This document shows positions 35,701-44,368 of a stretch of DNA of 64,000 nt, in pieces. A program made the translations under genes and the position numbers. Location of the stretch: NCBI RefSeq assembly GCF_037976325.1, contig NZ_CP150265.1, positions 3,095,501-3,159,500 on the forward strand. The letters are read 5' to 3'. The notes under the pieces were generated by a model that did not search any database, was not told the origin of the DNA, and worked only from the letters and a program-made list of their open reading frames with translations. Numbering within the stretch: position 1 is the first letter of the stretch; the number at the start of each line of letters is the position of its first letter. The DNA comes from Paenibacillus sp. FSL K6-3182. GTDB taxonomy: Bacteria; Bacillota; Bacilli; Paenibacillales; Paenibacillaceae.

Positions 35701-38631
35701 ATGGGAATTCCGCTGTTTCGTTTTTTGTTCCGCAAAATGTGGAACACGCGCTGGCTAACCTTAAGCACGCTGGCTGGGCTAACTCTGGCGGTTGCATTTG
35801 CAACGAGTATCCCTATGTATGCAGATGGTGCACTCAAGAGAGTAGTAGCCGAATCACTGCAACAGAAGAGTACCGGATTACCTGCGGGCTCGCTTCTCAT
35901 GAGATATCAATCACCTGCTGGCGGGAAAACGGATTTAGCAGCGCTGTCGGAGCTTGAAAAGTATATTAAAGATGGAATACCGAAGGAAATTGGATTTCCA
36001 TTTGGTACGTATGTAAACAGCTATTCAATTCGCGGTGCAGAGGTCGTTCCTGAGGATTCAAGCAAAGTAGACGCAGGACGAAACCGTCAACTGACGATTA
36101 TGAACTTGTCAGAACTTGAAAAAAATACAGAGCTGACCCAAGGTAAATGGTTTTCAAACACCGAAGGGGATGGAGACATACTCGAAGCAGTCATGTTCGA
36201 GGAAGCAATGTATAGAAATGATGTACATATCGGCGATGTTTTTGAATATCCGATATACGGTGGACTGGATCTGACATTGCGAGTGAAAATTGTCGGAGCA
36301 GTCAAACCGCTTACTGATACGAGTTCATACTGGTATCAAGGGATGGAAAGCTTGCTGAACACGTTCCAAATAAGCAAAGCAGCATTCGAAAAGACGCTGT
36401 TAGCGAATAAAAAAATACCGCTGCATAATGCAAGCTGGTACTACGCATTTGATTTATCAGAAGTAAAAACGAGTCAATTAACACCGTTAAGCAAGACGCT
36501 AGAACGCTTGAATATTGAGCTGTATCAGCGTCTTAAGGACACAAGAGTAGAAATTTCTTTTGCATCCACGCTTACCGAATTTAAGAAACAAAGCCTGCAG
36601 CTGCAAACATTGCTGTTTACGCTAGCTGCTCCAATGCTTGCGATGGTGTTTTTCTTCATTGCCATGAATGCAAGGCAGTCACTGGATAAGCAGCGAAGCG
36701 ACATTGCAGTGCTTCGAAGCAGGGGGGCCGGCACACGGCAAATCATATGGATTTATTTGCTCGAAGGACTACTGCTTGGAGGTATCGCGCTTGGAAGCGG
36801 TCCGTTTATAGGTTGGTTCATGGCGAAGAGTATCGGATCAGCCAATGGCTTCCTTTCTTTCGTTAATCGGAAGTCCATACCGGTTGGCTTCTCTACTGAG
36901 GCCATTATTGCTGGTGGAGCTGCAGTCTTTCTAGCGCTTATGGCGACCATTATTCCAGCTGTTATTTATGCAAGATCTTCAATCGTTAGTTATAAGCAGG
37001 ATCTGGCGCGTTCTGATCGCAAGCCAGTTTGGCAGCGTTGGTATCTTGATGTCTTGTTAATTGCCGCTGCTGGTTATGGCTGGTATATGTTCAATGAGCG
37101 CCAAATGTTGACATTCAAAACAGGCATGACAACGGATCAATTAAACGTACAGCCATTTTTATTTTTTGTTCCTGCCTTATCAATCTTTGCATTTGGGTTG
37201 TTTTTCTTAAGATTATTCCCATGGCTATTGAAGGTGTTTACATGGCTAGGACGCAAATTTTTACCGGTTCCGCTTTATTTGACGCTGACTCAGCTTTCAC
37301 GTTCATCTAAAGGGTATTACCCTTTGATGATTCTATTGGTGCTGACGCTGGGGCTTGGTGTTTATAACGCATCGGCAGCTAGAACGATTGATTTGAACTC
37401 CACGGAACGTACGCTGTATAAATACGGAGCAGACGTAACCATTCAAACGGTATGGGAAGGCTCTCCGGAAATTACCACGACGCCTGGCAACAACGGCGGA
37501 AATGGTGGTAACGGCGGCAGTGGAGGCAATGGCGGCGGTTCTGGCGGCGGTGGAAACGGCGGAAATGGAGGAGGAGGCAACGGCGGTGGTTCAGGCGGCG
37601 GAGGCGGTGGCGGTCAAACCATACCTTCAAAGATGTTGTTCAGTGAACCGCCTTTTGAGCTATTCCGTTCCCTTGAAGGCGTAGAAGCGGCTGCTCGTGT
37701 ACTACAGACGAAGGGCAGCGTGGTCATTTCAGGCAAATCGATTGGTCAAGGAACCGTAATGGGAATTGATAATGTCGACTTTGCCAAGGTCGGCTGGTTC
37801 CGCAATGATTTGTACCCAGTTCATCCGAATTATTATTTAAATAACTTGGGTAAATATGAGCATGCGGCACTTATTCCTTCGAAAGTAGCAGAGAAATATC
37901 AATTAAAAATCGGAGATCCCGTGTCAGTTGGATTCGCCGAAGGTAAAGTGGATTTTATGGTCGTTGGCATTTTGCCTTATTGGCCTAGCCAATATCCGGA
38001 TAAATCTCCGTTTATTATCACGAATTTAGATTATATTTATGACCAGCTTCCGCTTATTCCTTATGAGGTTTGGCTGAAGATGAAGCCTGATGCTAAAGTA
38101 GCTCCGATCGTTGAAGCGCTGCAAAAGGCTGGGGTGGAGATAGCAGCTATTAAAGATGTAAGAAGCGAGCTAATCATTCAATCGAAGCTTCCAACTAGAG
38201 GCGGCGTATTCGGAATATTGAGCTTAGGTTTCCTTGTTTCGGTCATCATCACATTAGCTGGCTACGTCCTATTCTGGTTCTTCAATCTCTCAGGGCGCGT
38301 TGTCCAATTCGGGGTATTGCGGGCGATGGGATTATCGCGAAGACAGCTTACAGGGATGCTGCTTCTGGAGCAGCTATTTACAGCAGGACTTGCGATTGGA
38401 CTTGGCGTGTTAATAGGTAAAGGAGTGAGCTTGCTCTTCCTTCCTTTCTTGCAAACGACAGAAAACGTTGCAGAAACAGTACCGCCTTTCCGAGTCATAT
38501 TCGAGTCTAGCGATACGAACCAATTGTTCATAGTTGTCGGATTTATGATGCTGACCGGCGCCTTGCTCCTCTTCCTGCACATACGCAGGCTTAGAGTGCA
38601 TCAAGCGGTCAAGATGGGAGAAGAACGATGA
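35701..38631 (+). CDS. Large FtsX-like ABC permease with glycine-rich central linker
   Basis: The 976-residue membrane protein has two FtsX/MacB-like halves. Half one has a first membrane helix near 17-40 (STLAGLTLAVAFATSIPMY), an extracellular domain, then three helices starting near LQTLLFTLAAPMLAMVFFF. Half two carries an extracellular domain from about 640, then helices near GILSLGFLVSVIITLAGYVL to the end. Residues about 597-639 are almost only Gly, Asn and Ser. This is unusual for the family and is a linker on the extracellular side. Ribosome site is weak (GTAGG). The end overlaps the second ATPase by 4 bases. Confidence 0.85.
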   Translation: MGIPLFRFLFRKMWNTRWLTLSTLAGLTLAVAFATSIPMYADGALKRVVAESLQQKSTGLPAGSLLMRYQSPAGGKTDLAALSELEKYIKDGIPKEIGFPFGTYVNSYSIRGAEVVPEDSSKVDAGRNRQLTIMNLSELEKNTELTQGKWFSNTEGDGDILEAVMFEEAMYRNDVHIGDVFEYPIYGGLDLTLRVKIVGAVKPLTDTSSYWYQGMESLLNTFQISKAAFEKTLLANKKIPLHNASWYYAFDLSEVKTSQLTPLSKTLERLNIELYQRLKDTRVEISFASTLTEFKKQSLQLQTLLFTLAAPMLAMVFFFIAMNARQSLDKQRSDIAVLRSRGAGTRQIIWIYLLEGLLLGGIALGSGPFIGWFMAKSIGSANGFLSFVNRKSIPVGFSTEAIIAGGAAVFLALMATIIPAVIYARSSIVSYKQDLARSDRKPVWQRWYLDVLLIAAAGYGWYMFNERQMLTFKTGMTTDQLNVQPFLFFVPALSIFAFGLFFLRLFPWLLKVFTWLGRKFLPVPLYLTLTQLSRSSKGYYPLMILLVLTLGLGVYNASAARTIDLNSTERTLYKYGADVTIQTVWEGSPEITTTPGNNGGNGGNGGSGGNGGGSGGGGNGGNGGGGNGGGSGGGGGGGQTIPSKMLFSEPPFELFRSLEGVEAAARVLQTKGSVVISGKSIGQGTVMGIDNVDFAKVGWFRNDLYPVHPNYYLNNLGKYEHAALIPSKVAEKYQLKIGDPVSVGFAEGKVDFMVVGILPYWPSQYPDKSPFIITNLDYIYDQLPLIPYEVWLKMKPDAKVAPIVEALQKAGVEIAAIKDVRSELIIQSKLPTRGGVFGILSLGFLVSVIITLAGYVLFWFFNLSGRVVQFGVLRAMGLSRRQLTGMLLLEQLFTAGLAIGLGVLIGKGVSLLFLPFLQTTENVAETVPPFRVIFESSDTNQLFIVVGFMMLTGALLLFLHIRRLRVHQAVKMGEER

Positions 38632-39530
38632 CAACAGCGATGATCGATTGCGAAGGTCTAGTGAAAATTTACAAGACAGACGATCTAGAGGTCGTTGCCC
38701 TGCAAGGCTTGAACCTAAAAGTAAACGAAGGCGAGCTAATGGCTATCATCGGCAACAGCGGCAGCGGGAAATCGACGCTTCTGAATACGCTGGGCGGTCT
38801 TGACCGCCCTTCAGCCGGCCAGGTGCATGTAGGTCCATGGGATCTTCTGAAGATTTCCGAAGAGGATCTAGTGAAATACAAGAGGGAGACGGTAGGATTT
38901 ATTTGGCAAAATAATGCCAGAAACCTGCTGCCTTATCTTACTGCCCTCGAAAATGTAGAAATGCCGATGATGCTTTCGGGGAAGGTTGATCGCGCATATG
39001 CGAAGCAGCTGCTTGAATGGGTTGGTTTGAAGGAGCGAATGCATAACAAGCTCCATCAATTGTCAGGCGGTGAGCAGCAAAGGGTTGCCATTGCCATTTC
39101 ATTGTCGAATCGCCCGAAGCTTCTGCTTGCGGATGAACCGACAGGTTCGGTTGATACGGCTACCTCCGATTTGATTATGGGTATTTTCCGCAGGTTGAAT
39201 CGCGAGATCGGTATTACCATCGTCATTGTAACGCATGACTTGACGCTTGCAGGCAAGGTAGACCGAGTGGTTGCCATTCGCGATGGCTTGACGAGCACCG
39301 AGTTTATTAAACGCAATCCGAATATTAATCTTGATGGAGGTGAGGCAGAGCTTCCAGCTGTTAGCAGCGGACTGCAGTCTGTGCATGAAGCCTATGTCGT
39401 GGTAGATCGCGTTGGACGTTTACAAGTGCCTAAGGAATATTTATCTGCTCTTAATATTAAAGACAAAGCAACGATGGAATTTGACGGCGAGCGGATTATT
39501 ATTACTCCGCCTAAATCACTAGGGGGTTAA
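38628..39530 (+). CDS. ABC ATP-binding protein with C-terminal AbrB/SpoVT-like domain
   Basis: The 300-residue protein has a complete MacB/LolD-type ATPase: Walker A GNSGSGKST (42-50), signature LSGGEQ (145-150), Walker B LLLADE (165-170), His203. After a linker (about 232-252), residues 254-295 read as an AbrB/MazE swapped hairpin: YVVVDRVGRLQVPKEYLSAL, then NIKDKATMEFDGERIIITPP. Such domains usually bind DNA or dimerise. The fusion is unusual for an ABC ATPase. It overlaps the permease gene (ATGA) and is followed after 6 bases by the solute-binding gene. Confidence 0.88.
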   Translation: MTTAMIDCEGLVKIYKTDDLEVVALQGLNLKVNEGELMAIIGNSGSGKSTLLNTLGGLDRPSAGQVHVGPWDLLKISEEDLVKYKRETVGFIWQNNARNLLPYLTALENVEMPMMLSGKVDRAYAKQLLEWVGLKERMHNKLHQLSGGEQQRVAIAISLSNRPKLLLADEPTGSVDTATSDLIMGIFRRLNREIGITIVIVTHDLTLAGKVDRVVAIRDGLTSTEFIKRNPNINLDGGEAELPAVSSGLQSVHEAYVVVDRVGRLQVPKEYLSALNIKDKATMEFDGERIIITPPKSLGG

Positions 39531-39536
39531 AACCAA

Positions 39537-41042
39537 ATGAATAATAAAAGATGGTCAGGCAAGCGAATTCGCAAATTTACTTTAGTATCGTTAACACTTA
39601 CCCTGCTTATTGGCCTGCTTGCAGCGTGCAGCAGCGGCTCAGACAGCTCTACAGAAAAACGGGTTTTACGTATTGGCGTGCTTTATGGCGGTGCGGATAA
39701 TGAGCCGTATTTCCGTCAGCAATACACGGATATGTATGAAATGTCTCATCCTAACATTGAGTTCCAAATCGTAGGCGCAATCAACTATGATGATCAACGC
39801 TTTGAACAGCAAGATCCTGCAAAGCCAACAAAGCAGCCAGATCCGTATGAAAAAATGAAAGAAATGCTAACTGGATCAAATCCAGTCGATGTGGTTGTTC
39901 TGGATTACAATATGCTTCGTCGGATGACACAAGACAACTTGCTGCAACCGCTGGATCCGCTAGTAGCACAAGATAAATTCGACTTGTCGGATTATGTTCC
40001 AACTGTTGTTGAAGGCATTAAAGCTGCTGGTGACGGTGGATTGTATGCATTGACGCCAACGTTCAACTCTTCTGCACTTTACTACAACAAAAAAATGTTT
40101 ACTGAAGCTGGTGTAACTCCTCCGACAAACAAAATGGAGTGGACTGAAGTTCTTAACCTGGCACGTCAAGTGGCTAAAGGTGAAGGCGTGGACCGTAAAT
40201 TTGGATTCTCTTTCAATCGTTGGTCCAATGACGGCTTTAGCAATGCGCAGTCTTATAGCCAAGCATTGCAGCTAAAAATGTGGGATGACAAAGGCGAGAA
40301 AATGCTCGTCAATAGCGATCAGTGGGAAAATGTATGGAGCACTGTTGCATCGCTGTATCAAGAAGAAGTGATTCCTACACAAGAATTTATGAATAAAATG
40401 TATGAAAAGCAAAATTCCGAAGGCGGCAATGACCCATTCTATGGTGATTTGTTCATCAAAGGCAAAATTGCGATGACGATCGGTGATTATGGTTATATCA
40501 ATGAGCTTAAGAGAGCTTCGGACAACGCTTCGAAAATTAAAGATTTTGAAGCTGTTGATTGGGACGTTGTGACAGTTCCCGTTTCTCCAAGCGATCCAGA
40601 AGTAGGCAGCAGTATTTCATTGAGCCAGTTGATGGGTATTAACAACAAAGCTCAAAACGATAAAGACGCTTGGGATTTCATCAAGTTCTCCAATAGCAAG
40701 GAATGGGCTAAGCTGAAATCAAGAAGTCTATATGAAATGGTTGCACGTAAGGAATTTTTGACGCCAATCGGCGGTTTGCAATACAATATTGACGCATTTA
40801 CTTCACTTAAGCCAATGCCGGCTGTAGATACGGACAAAATCTTCCGTGAGAAACCAGGCGTATGGGAAGCTCAACAACCTGGCTATGAATTGTTCCAGGC
40901 TGTAATCGAGAAGAAAAAATCTGCTCGTGAAGCGCTAGCTGAGTGGGAAACACGTGGAAACGCGGTTTTGGAAAAAATTAAAAACAATCCAACTGGAGAA
41001 GGCAACGGCGGCGGAGTCGAAATTATGCCAATGCCAAGATAA
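39537..41042 (+). CDS. Extracellular solute-binding lipoprotein of the ABC system
   Basis: A 501-residue type 1 solute-binding protein with a signal peptide and lipobox LLAACSS, then the binding fold beginning RVLRIGVLYGG. ALYYNKKMFTEAGVTPPT is the family pattern for sugar-type binding proteins, and GKIAMTIGDYGYI follows. AGGGGG lies 10 bases before the ATG. Its location as the last gene of an operon with an FtsX-type permease and adaptor is odd, because that permease class does not normally use such binding proteins. No classical MalF/MalG-type importer permease is nearby. Confidence 0.88.
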   Translation: MNNKRWSGKRIRKFTLVSLTLTLLIGLLAACSSGSDSSTEKRVLRIGVLYGGADNEPYFRQQYTDMYEMSHPNIEFQIVGAINYDDQRFEQQDPAKPTKQPDPYEKMKEMLTGSNPVDVVVLDYNMLRRMTQDNLLQPLDPLVAQDKFDLSDYVPTVVEGIKAAGDGGLYALTPTFNSSALYYNKKMFTEAGVTPPTNKMEWTEVLNLARQVAKGEGVDRKFGFSFNRWSNDGFSNAQSYSQALQLKMWDDKGEKMLVNSDQWENVWSTVASLYQEEVIPTQEFMNKMYEKQNSEGGNDPFYGDLFIKGKIAMTIGDYGYINELKRASDNASKIKDFEAVDWDVVTVPVSPSDPEVGSSISLSQLMGINNKAQNDKDAWDFIKFSNSKEWAKLKSRSLYEMVARKEFLTPIGGLQYNIDAFTSLKPMPAVDTDKIFREKPGVWEAQQPGYELFQAVIEKKKSAREALAEWETRGNAVLEKIKNNPTGEGNGGGVEIMPMPR

Positions 41043-41052
41043 TTTGAAATAA

Positions 41053-41098
41053 GGAAAAAGCCCGTAATCGACCTCTGCGTCGTTTGCGGGCTTTTTCC
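41053..41098 (+). terminator. Terminator of the five-gene ABC operon
   Basis: GGAAAAAGCCCG (41053-41064) and CGGGCTTTTTCC (41087-41098) are perfect reverse complements, with T runs on both strands, so it can also serve the convergent gene at 41110. Confidence 0.9.
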
Positions 41099-41109
41099 TT
41101 AATATTTGT

Positions 41110-41622
41110 CTAACCTCGTAATAGAAAGGACTGGTAAGCGGTCCAAGAGCCGTTCTCGGTCTGATACATCAGGTGTATGCGATCAATTCTCGAAGTAAGA
41201 TCAATGGACTGCATGCGCAGATTTCCGAATAAATCATGCAGCTCATCAGCTGAGATTTCTTGCCCTATCGTGACATGTGGCGTGAAAACATATTTGGGCT
41301 CGACAATGGCCAGCGGACCGCTGCATACGCTCTCCTGGAGCTTCTGCATGGAAACGGTGTCTTCAAGCGCTAAATAGAGCACATGACTTACAGGGAAAAA
41401 AGTAGATACACGGTTCAAATGGATAGAGAAAGCAGGCAGCTTAGATGTTGTTTGCTCTAAATGAGCGACTGCAAGCTGCAATTCATCGTCTGACCAATCT
41501 TCTGCGTATCGTACTGTCAAATGAGCAGGCACAGCTGTGTAATGCGGATCATGGCGTCTTCGCCAGCTATTAGCGAAGTCCTGTACATGCTTTTCGGGGA
41601 AAACAACAATTCCATATAACAT
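41110..41622 (-). CDS. 2'-5' RNA ligase/phosphoesterase-superfamily protein (YjcG-like)
   Basis: The 170-residue protein has the two H-x-T motifs of the 2H phosphoesterase superfamily, in AHLTVRY (near residue 34) and PHVTIGQ (near residue 114). It begins MLYGIVVFPEK, as in the YjcG group. Members act on cyclic phosphate or 2'-5' linkages in RNA; the real substrate of YjcG is not known. The ATG follows GGAG with 9-base spacing. Confidence 0.85.
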   Translation of the reverse strand: MLYGIVVFPEKHVQDFANSWRRRHDPHYTAVPAHLTVRYAEDWSDDELQLAVAHLEQTTSKLPAFSIHLNRVSTFFPVSHVLYLALEDTVSMQKLQESVCSGPLAIVEPKYVFTPHVTIGQEISADELHDLFGNLRMQSIDLTSRIDRIHLMYQTENGSWTAYQSFLLRG

Positions 41623-41763
41623 GGTCTTCAGCTCCTTCGAAATGACCTATTTTGAGTATACCCCATTTGCATGTATGATCCCAATTTTGGGGTATTCTAA
41701 TGTATACAGCCTTTATTGGAGTGATAAGCATCAGCTTCTCCAATAAGATAGTGGAGGGATGAC

Positions 41764-41928
41764 ATGAGATGGGTATATTGGGTTCGCCTATATGAAACCA
41801 AATTTCAAGCGGGTTGTTTGGTTAGGAGAATGGAGAATGACGGTTGGATGTATGGCTATGAAACTCCGCATGAGGTAGAGGTATTTCGATCCCGAAAAGG
41901 GCGATACGGAGTGAGGTTTATACCATAA
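41764..41928 (+). CDS. Small hypothetical protein, 54 residues
   Basis: ATG at 41764 follows GGAGGG by five bases. The protein is aromatic and basic, with MRWVYWVRLYE at the start, GWMYGYETPHEVEV in the middle and GRYGVRFIP at the end. No signal peptide or membrane segment. It resembles a compact beta-rich domain. I do not recognise the family. It lies between a reverse-strand RNA ligase-like gene and the tRNA cluster. Coding is supported by the ribosome site and by an uninterrupted frame only. Confidence 0.55.
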   Translation: MRWVYWVRLYETKFQAGCLVRRMENDGWMYGYETPHEVEVFRSRKGRYGVRFIP

Positions 41929-41961
41929 AAAATAAAAAGAAAATAAATTAGAATATTTTGC

Positions 41962-41991
41962 TTGACTTAAAACACACCTATATAGTATATT
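41962..41991 (+). promoter_or_regulatory. Promoter of the tRNA cluster
   Basis: TTGACT (41962-41967), an 18-base spacer, and TATATT (41986-41991), about 45 bases before the first tRNA. Confidence 0.7.
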
Positions 41992-42037
41992 ATTTTATGT
42001 CGCCAATTCAACTGGCTTTGCTCAAATGGATATACGT

Positions 42038-42114
<77 letters not shown>

Positions 42115-42151
42115 ACCTTTCGATGAATACGTTGAAATATACGTTTTTCGA

Positions 42152-42228
42152 GGGCCCTTAGCTCAGTTGGTTAGAGCGGTCGGCTCATAACCGATTGGTC
42201 GGGGGTTCGAGTCCCTCAGGGCCCACCA
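42152..42228 (+). tRNA. tRNA-Ile (CAT, lysidine type) or elongator tRNA-Met
   Basis: Cloverleaf of 77 bases, GGGCCCT acceptor, encoded ACCA, anticodon CAT in CGGCTCATAACCG. The body (TTAGCTCAG, TTGGTCG variable part) resembles the AUA-reading tRNA-Ile2 of E. coli and Bacillus more than elongator Met. If so, TilS must modify C34 to lysidine. Confidence 0.85.
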
Positions 42229-42249
42229 TAAGCAAAACCTTTACAACAT

Positions 42250-42335
42250 GCCGGGGTGGCGGAACTGGCAGACGCACAGGACTTAAAATCCTGCGGTGGG
42301 TGACCACCGTACGGGTTCGATTCCCGTCCTCGGCA
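42250..42335 (+). tRNA. tRNA-Leu (TAA)
   Basis: An 86-base tRNA with a long variable arm (GGTGGGTGACCACC), anticodon TAA in the loop CTTAAAA, and acceptor GCCGGGG/CCTCGGC. CCA is not encoded. Confidence 0.93.
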
Positions 42336-42400
42336 TACCTCGAAGACATTGACGAGTCAATGGTTTTCACGAAGTACATAAGATGTACAAACGATAAAAG

Positions 42401-42454
42401 AACCTCCTTTATAGAATCTGACTTGTCAGTTCTAAGCAAAGGAGGTTTTTTTAT
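42401..42454 (+). terminator. Terminator of the tRNA cluster
   Basis: AACCTCCTTT (42401-42410) pairs with AAAGGAGGTT (42438-42447), with an inner hairpin CTGAC/GTCAG, followed by a T run. Confidence 0.88.
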
Positions 42455-42534
42455 TGTTAAGTACTTAATATCTAGCGATTTAATTAAATATGTTAATTTC
42501 TAAAGTTGTTAAGTAAATTAGAGGCTGGCAGTAA

Positions 42535-43050
42535 TTAATTTATAGCAGCTTGTCTCGCAGCATTATGGGCTAACCTATGGAGGGTATTGTTTTTCTTGTG
42601 CTTGCTTATGTATTTTATTTGTATGTGAACGTTGGGATACATATTATTTAAATGATGTAGAACTGCCAATATTTCATCTCTAGCATCTTTATGATGTGAA
42701 TGAGAAAAATAATCTTTTGATAAAATGTTTGCGATTTGACTGCAATCAGTATAGATAATAGCGAACTTCGGCTCATACTCCGTCAGCGCACTTGCAAGTA
42801 TTTCTAGACTGTAACGAACAGCAAGCAATTCACCGTAATTGGAACCTTCAATATATTCCATCATAATTTTTTTGGCGGTAACGCGTATTGTTCTATTGAA
42901 GACAAAACAACAAGCTGCTCCATGATTATTTTGCGCAACGAAACCGGAGTAGTCACAATACAAACAAATCATACTCTTGTTCACAATGTTTTGTCTTAAA
43001 CGGGGATTGGCATATGCTCTTTTTATTAGCAATTCTGTTGTAGTGTCCAC
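42535..43050 (-). CDS. RNase H-like fold protein
   Basis: The 171-residue protein has the acidic residue pattern of RNase H folds: Asp in LYCDYSGF, Glu in NYGELLAVRYSLE, Asp in IIYTDCSQIANIL, and HRLAHNAARQ at the end, where the fourth acidic residue is replaced by Asn or shifted. It is AT-rich compared with its neighbours. GTG start at 43050, nine bases from GGAGGAT. It lies alone, tail to tail with the tRNA cluster. It could be an RNase HI-type enzyme or an inactive binding version; related short proteins occur in phages and Firmicute genomes. Confidence 0.65.
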   Translation of the reverse strand: MDTTTELLIKRAYANPRLRQNIVNKSMICLYCDYSGFVAQNNHGAACCFVFNRTIRVTAKKIMMEYIEGSNYGELLAVRYSLEILASALTEYEPKFAIIYTDCSQIANILSKDYFSHSHHKDARDEILAVLHHLNNMYPNVHIQIKYISKHKKNNTLHRLAHNAARQAAIN

Positions 43051-43270
43051 AAAATCTATCCTCCAGATTATATTCCTTCTTTCATTATTTTAATCATCGT
43101 CAAAAAAGAGATGGGTTAGTCTTCAAACGGGAATGCCTCGAAATATTTTTTACTTTAAGGATAGGCGAATGGATTAAGGTATACATCGGAGCTGATAAGC
43201 GTAAGTTTTAATAGGAATGTGTCTGAATAAGGGAGTAACATTAATGATGTAATACTGGAGGGGACTCGGC

Positions 43271-43666
43271 ATGAACGCAGGTTTTTGGATTCGATTAGGA
43301 GCTTCGTTGCTGGATGGCATTATTATTGGCATTCCATTAGCCATTATTTCATTATTATTTACAGGAGGTAATGAAGGTAGAGATTATTTTACAGATGTGG
43401 TCTCATTCCTTTACTCGTTACTGGTTCCGGTATTTTGGAGCGGCTATACCATTGGGAAAAGGATATGCGGCGTACAGATTAGAAAGCTGGATGGCTCACC
43501 TCCAGGTATAGGCACCATGTTATTGCGTAATGTTGTCGGTGGACTCGTTTATGGATTAACATTAGGTATTGCTGTGATCGTCAGCGCCTTTATGGTAGGT
43601 TTGCGCGAGGACAAAAGAGCGATTCATGATTTTATAGCAGGAACAGAAGTGGTGCATTCTGATTAA
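43271..43666 (+). CDS. RDD-family membrane protein
   Basis: A 131-residue protein with three to four membrane segments. The RDD signature is present in modified form: FWIRLGASLLDGIII at the start and YTIGKRICGVQIRKLDG after the second helix. It ends DKRAIHDFIAGTEVV, typical for the family. The ATG follows CTGGAGGGGA. Function is not known with certainty; some RDD proteins act as ion antiporters. Confidence 0.88.
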   Translation: MNAGFWIRLGASLLDGIIIGIPLAIISLLFTGGNEGRDYFTDVVSFLYSLLVPVFWSGYTIGKRICGVQIRKLDGSPPGIGTMLLRNVVGGLVYGLTLGIAVIVSAFMVGLREDKRAIHDFIAGTEVVHSD

Positions 43667-43837
43667 GCTGTCTTATGAGCTCGTTGCGATATCATGCAGC
43701 GGGCTTTTTTTATTATACTTTTGGCATTTGCCACGTTATTTAATGTGGGAACTTTTTTTGCTTTCTCTATTTTGAATGAAGTAAACTAAGAGTTGTATTG
43801 AAATACCTGAGCGATAAGGGAAGTAGGTGGATGGTTG

Positions 43838-44323
43838 ATGCAGCACAAGAACGAGGAGACTTCACTTAAGCTAAGCGCGCGTCGACTCTATGCGGAGATA
43901 TTCTCTTTAAAGGACACGCTTTACAATGATCTTCTACATCGGTTTAAGGATGATGTATCACTCACAGAAAAAGTGGAGCAGTGGAAAACCAGCATAATGG
44001 CAGCTGCGATCTCTACAGCGCTCTACAGCTCTTCTCTGGGCGGAAACAAGGAGTTTCCTTATGTCTATTCCTATTTGAAAATAAAGCTTAAAACGTATCA
44101 TTCTGAAGGGGAGGCAGCGATAGAGGACTGTATGTCTGTCATTTCAGGCCTATTAAATGAAGCTGATTACCAGCCTGAATCATTCTCCGAAGGAATCGCT
44201 TTATGGCTTTATTTTAGTATTCAAGGAAAAGAGTCGTTCGTAGAAGAAGAAACGGTTCCATATTTGCTTACTGGACAATATATTAATCAAGTTTTTTATA
44301 ATTGGTTTGATATGCAGGGCTAA
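43838..44323 (+). CDS. Hypothetical helical protein
   Basis: A 161-residue, mainly helical, acidic cytoplasmic protein. ATG at 43838 lies about eight bases from GTAGGTGG; the codon before it is an in-frame TTG (43835). Motifs seen: LSARRLYAEIFSLKDTLY, IMAAAISTALYSSSLGG, SFSEGIALWLYFSIQGK. No signal peptide, membrane segment or cysteine cluster. I do not recognise the family. It precedes udg by 45 bases on the same strand and could be co-transcribed with it. Confidence 0.65.
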   Translation: MQHKNEETSLKLSARRLYAEIFSLKDTLYNDLLHRFKDDVSLTEKVEQWKTSIMAAAISTALYSSSLGGNKEFPYVYSYLKIKLKTYHSEGEAAIEDCMSVISGLLNEADYQPESFSEGIALWLYFSIQGKESFVEEETVPYLLTGQYINQVFYNWFDMQG

Positions 44324-44368
44324 TAAAGGCAGCTTATTCAAAAACGATTGCGTTTGAAGGGGATATTA

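Noticed and set aside
42250..43050. Integrated element at tRNA-Leu
   Set aside because: No integrase gene and no direct repeat of the tRNA 3' end were seen; only one AT-rich gene is present.
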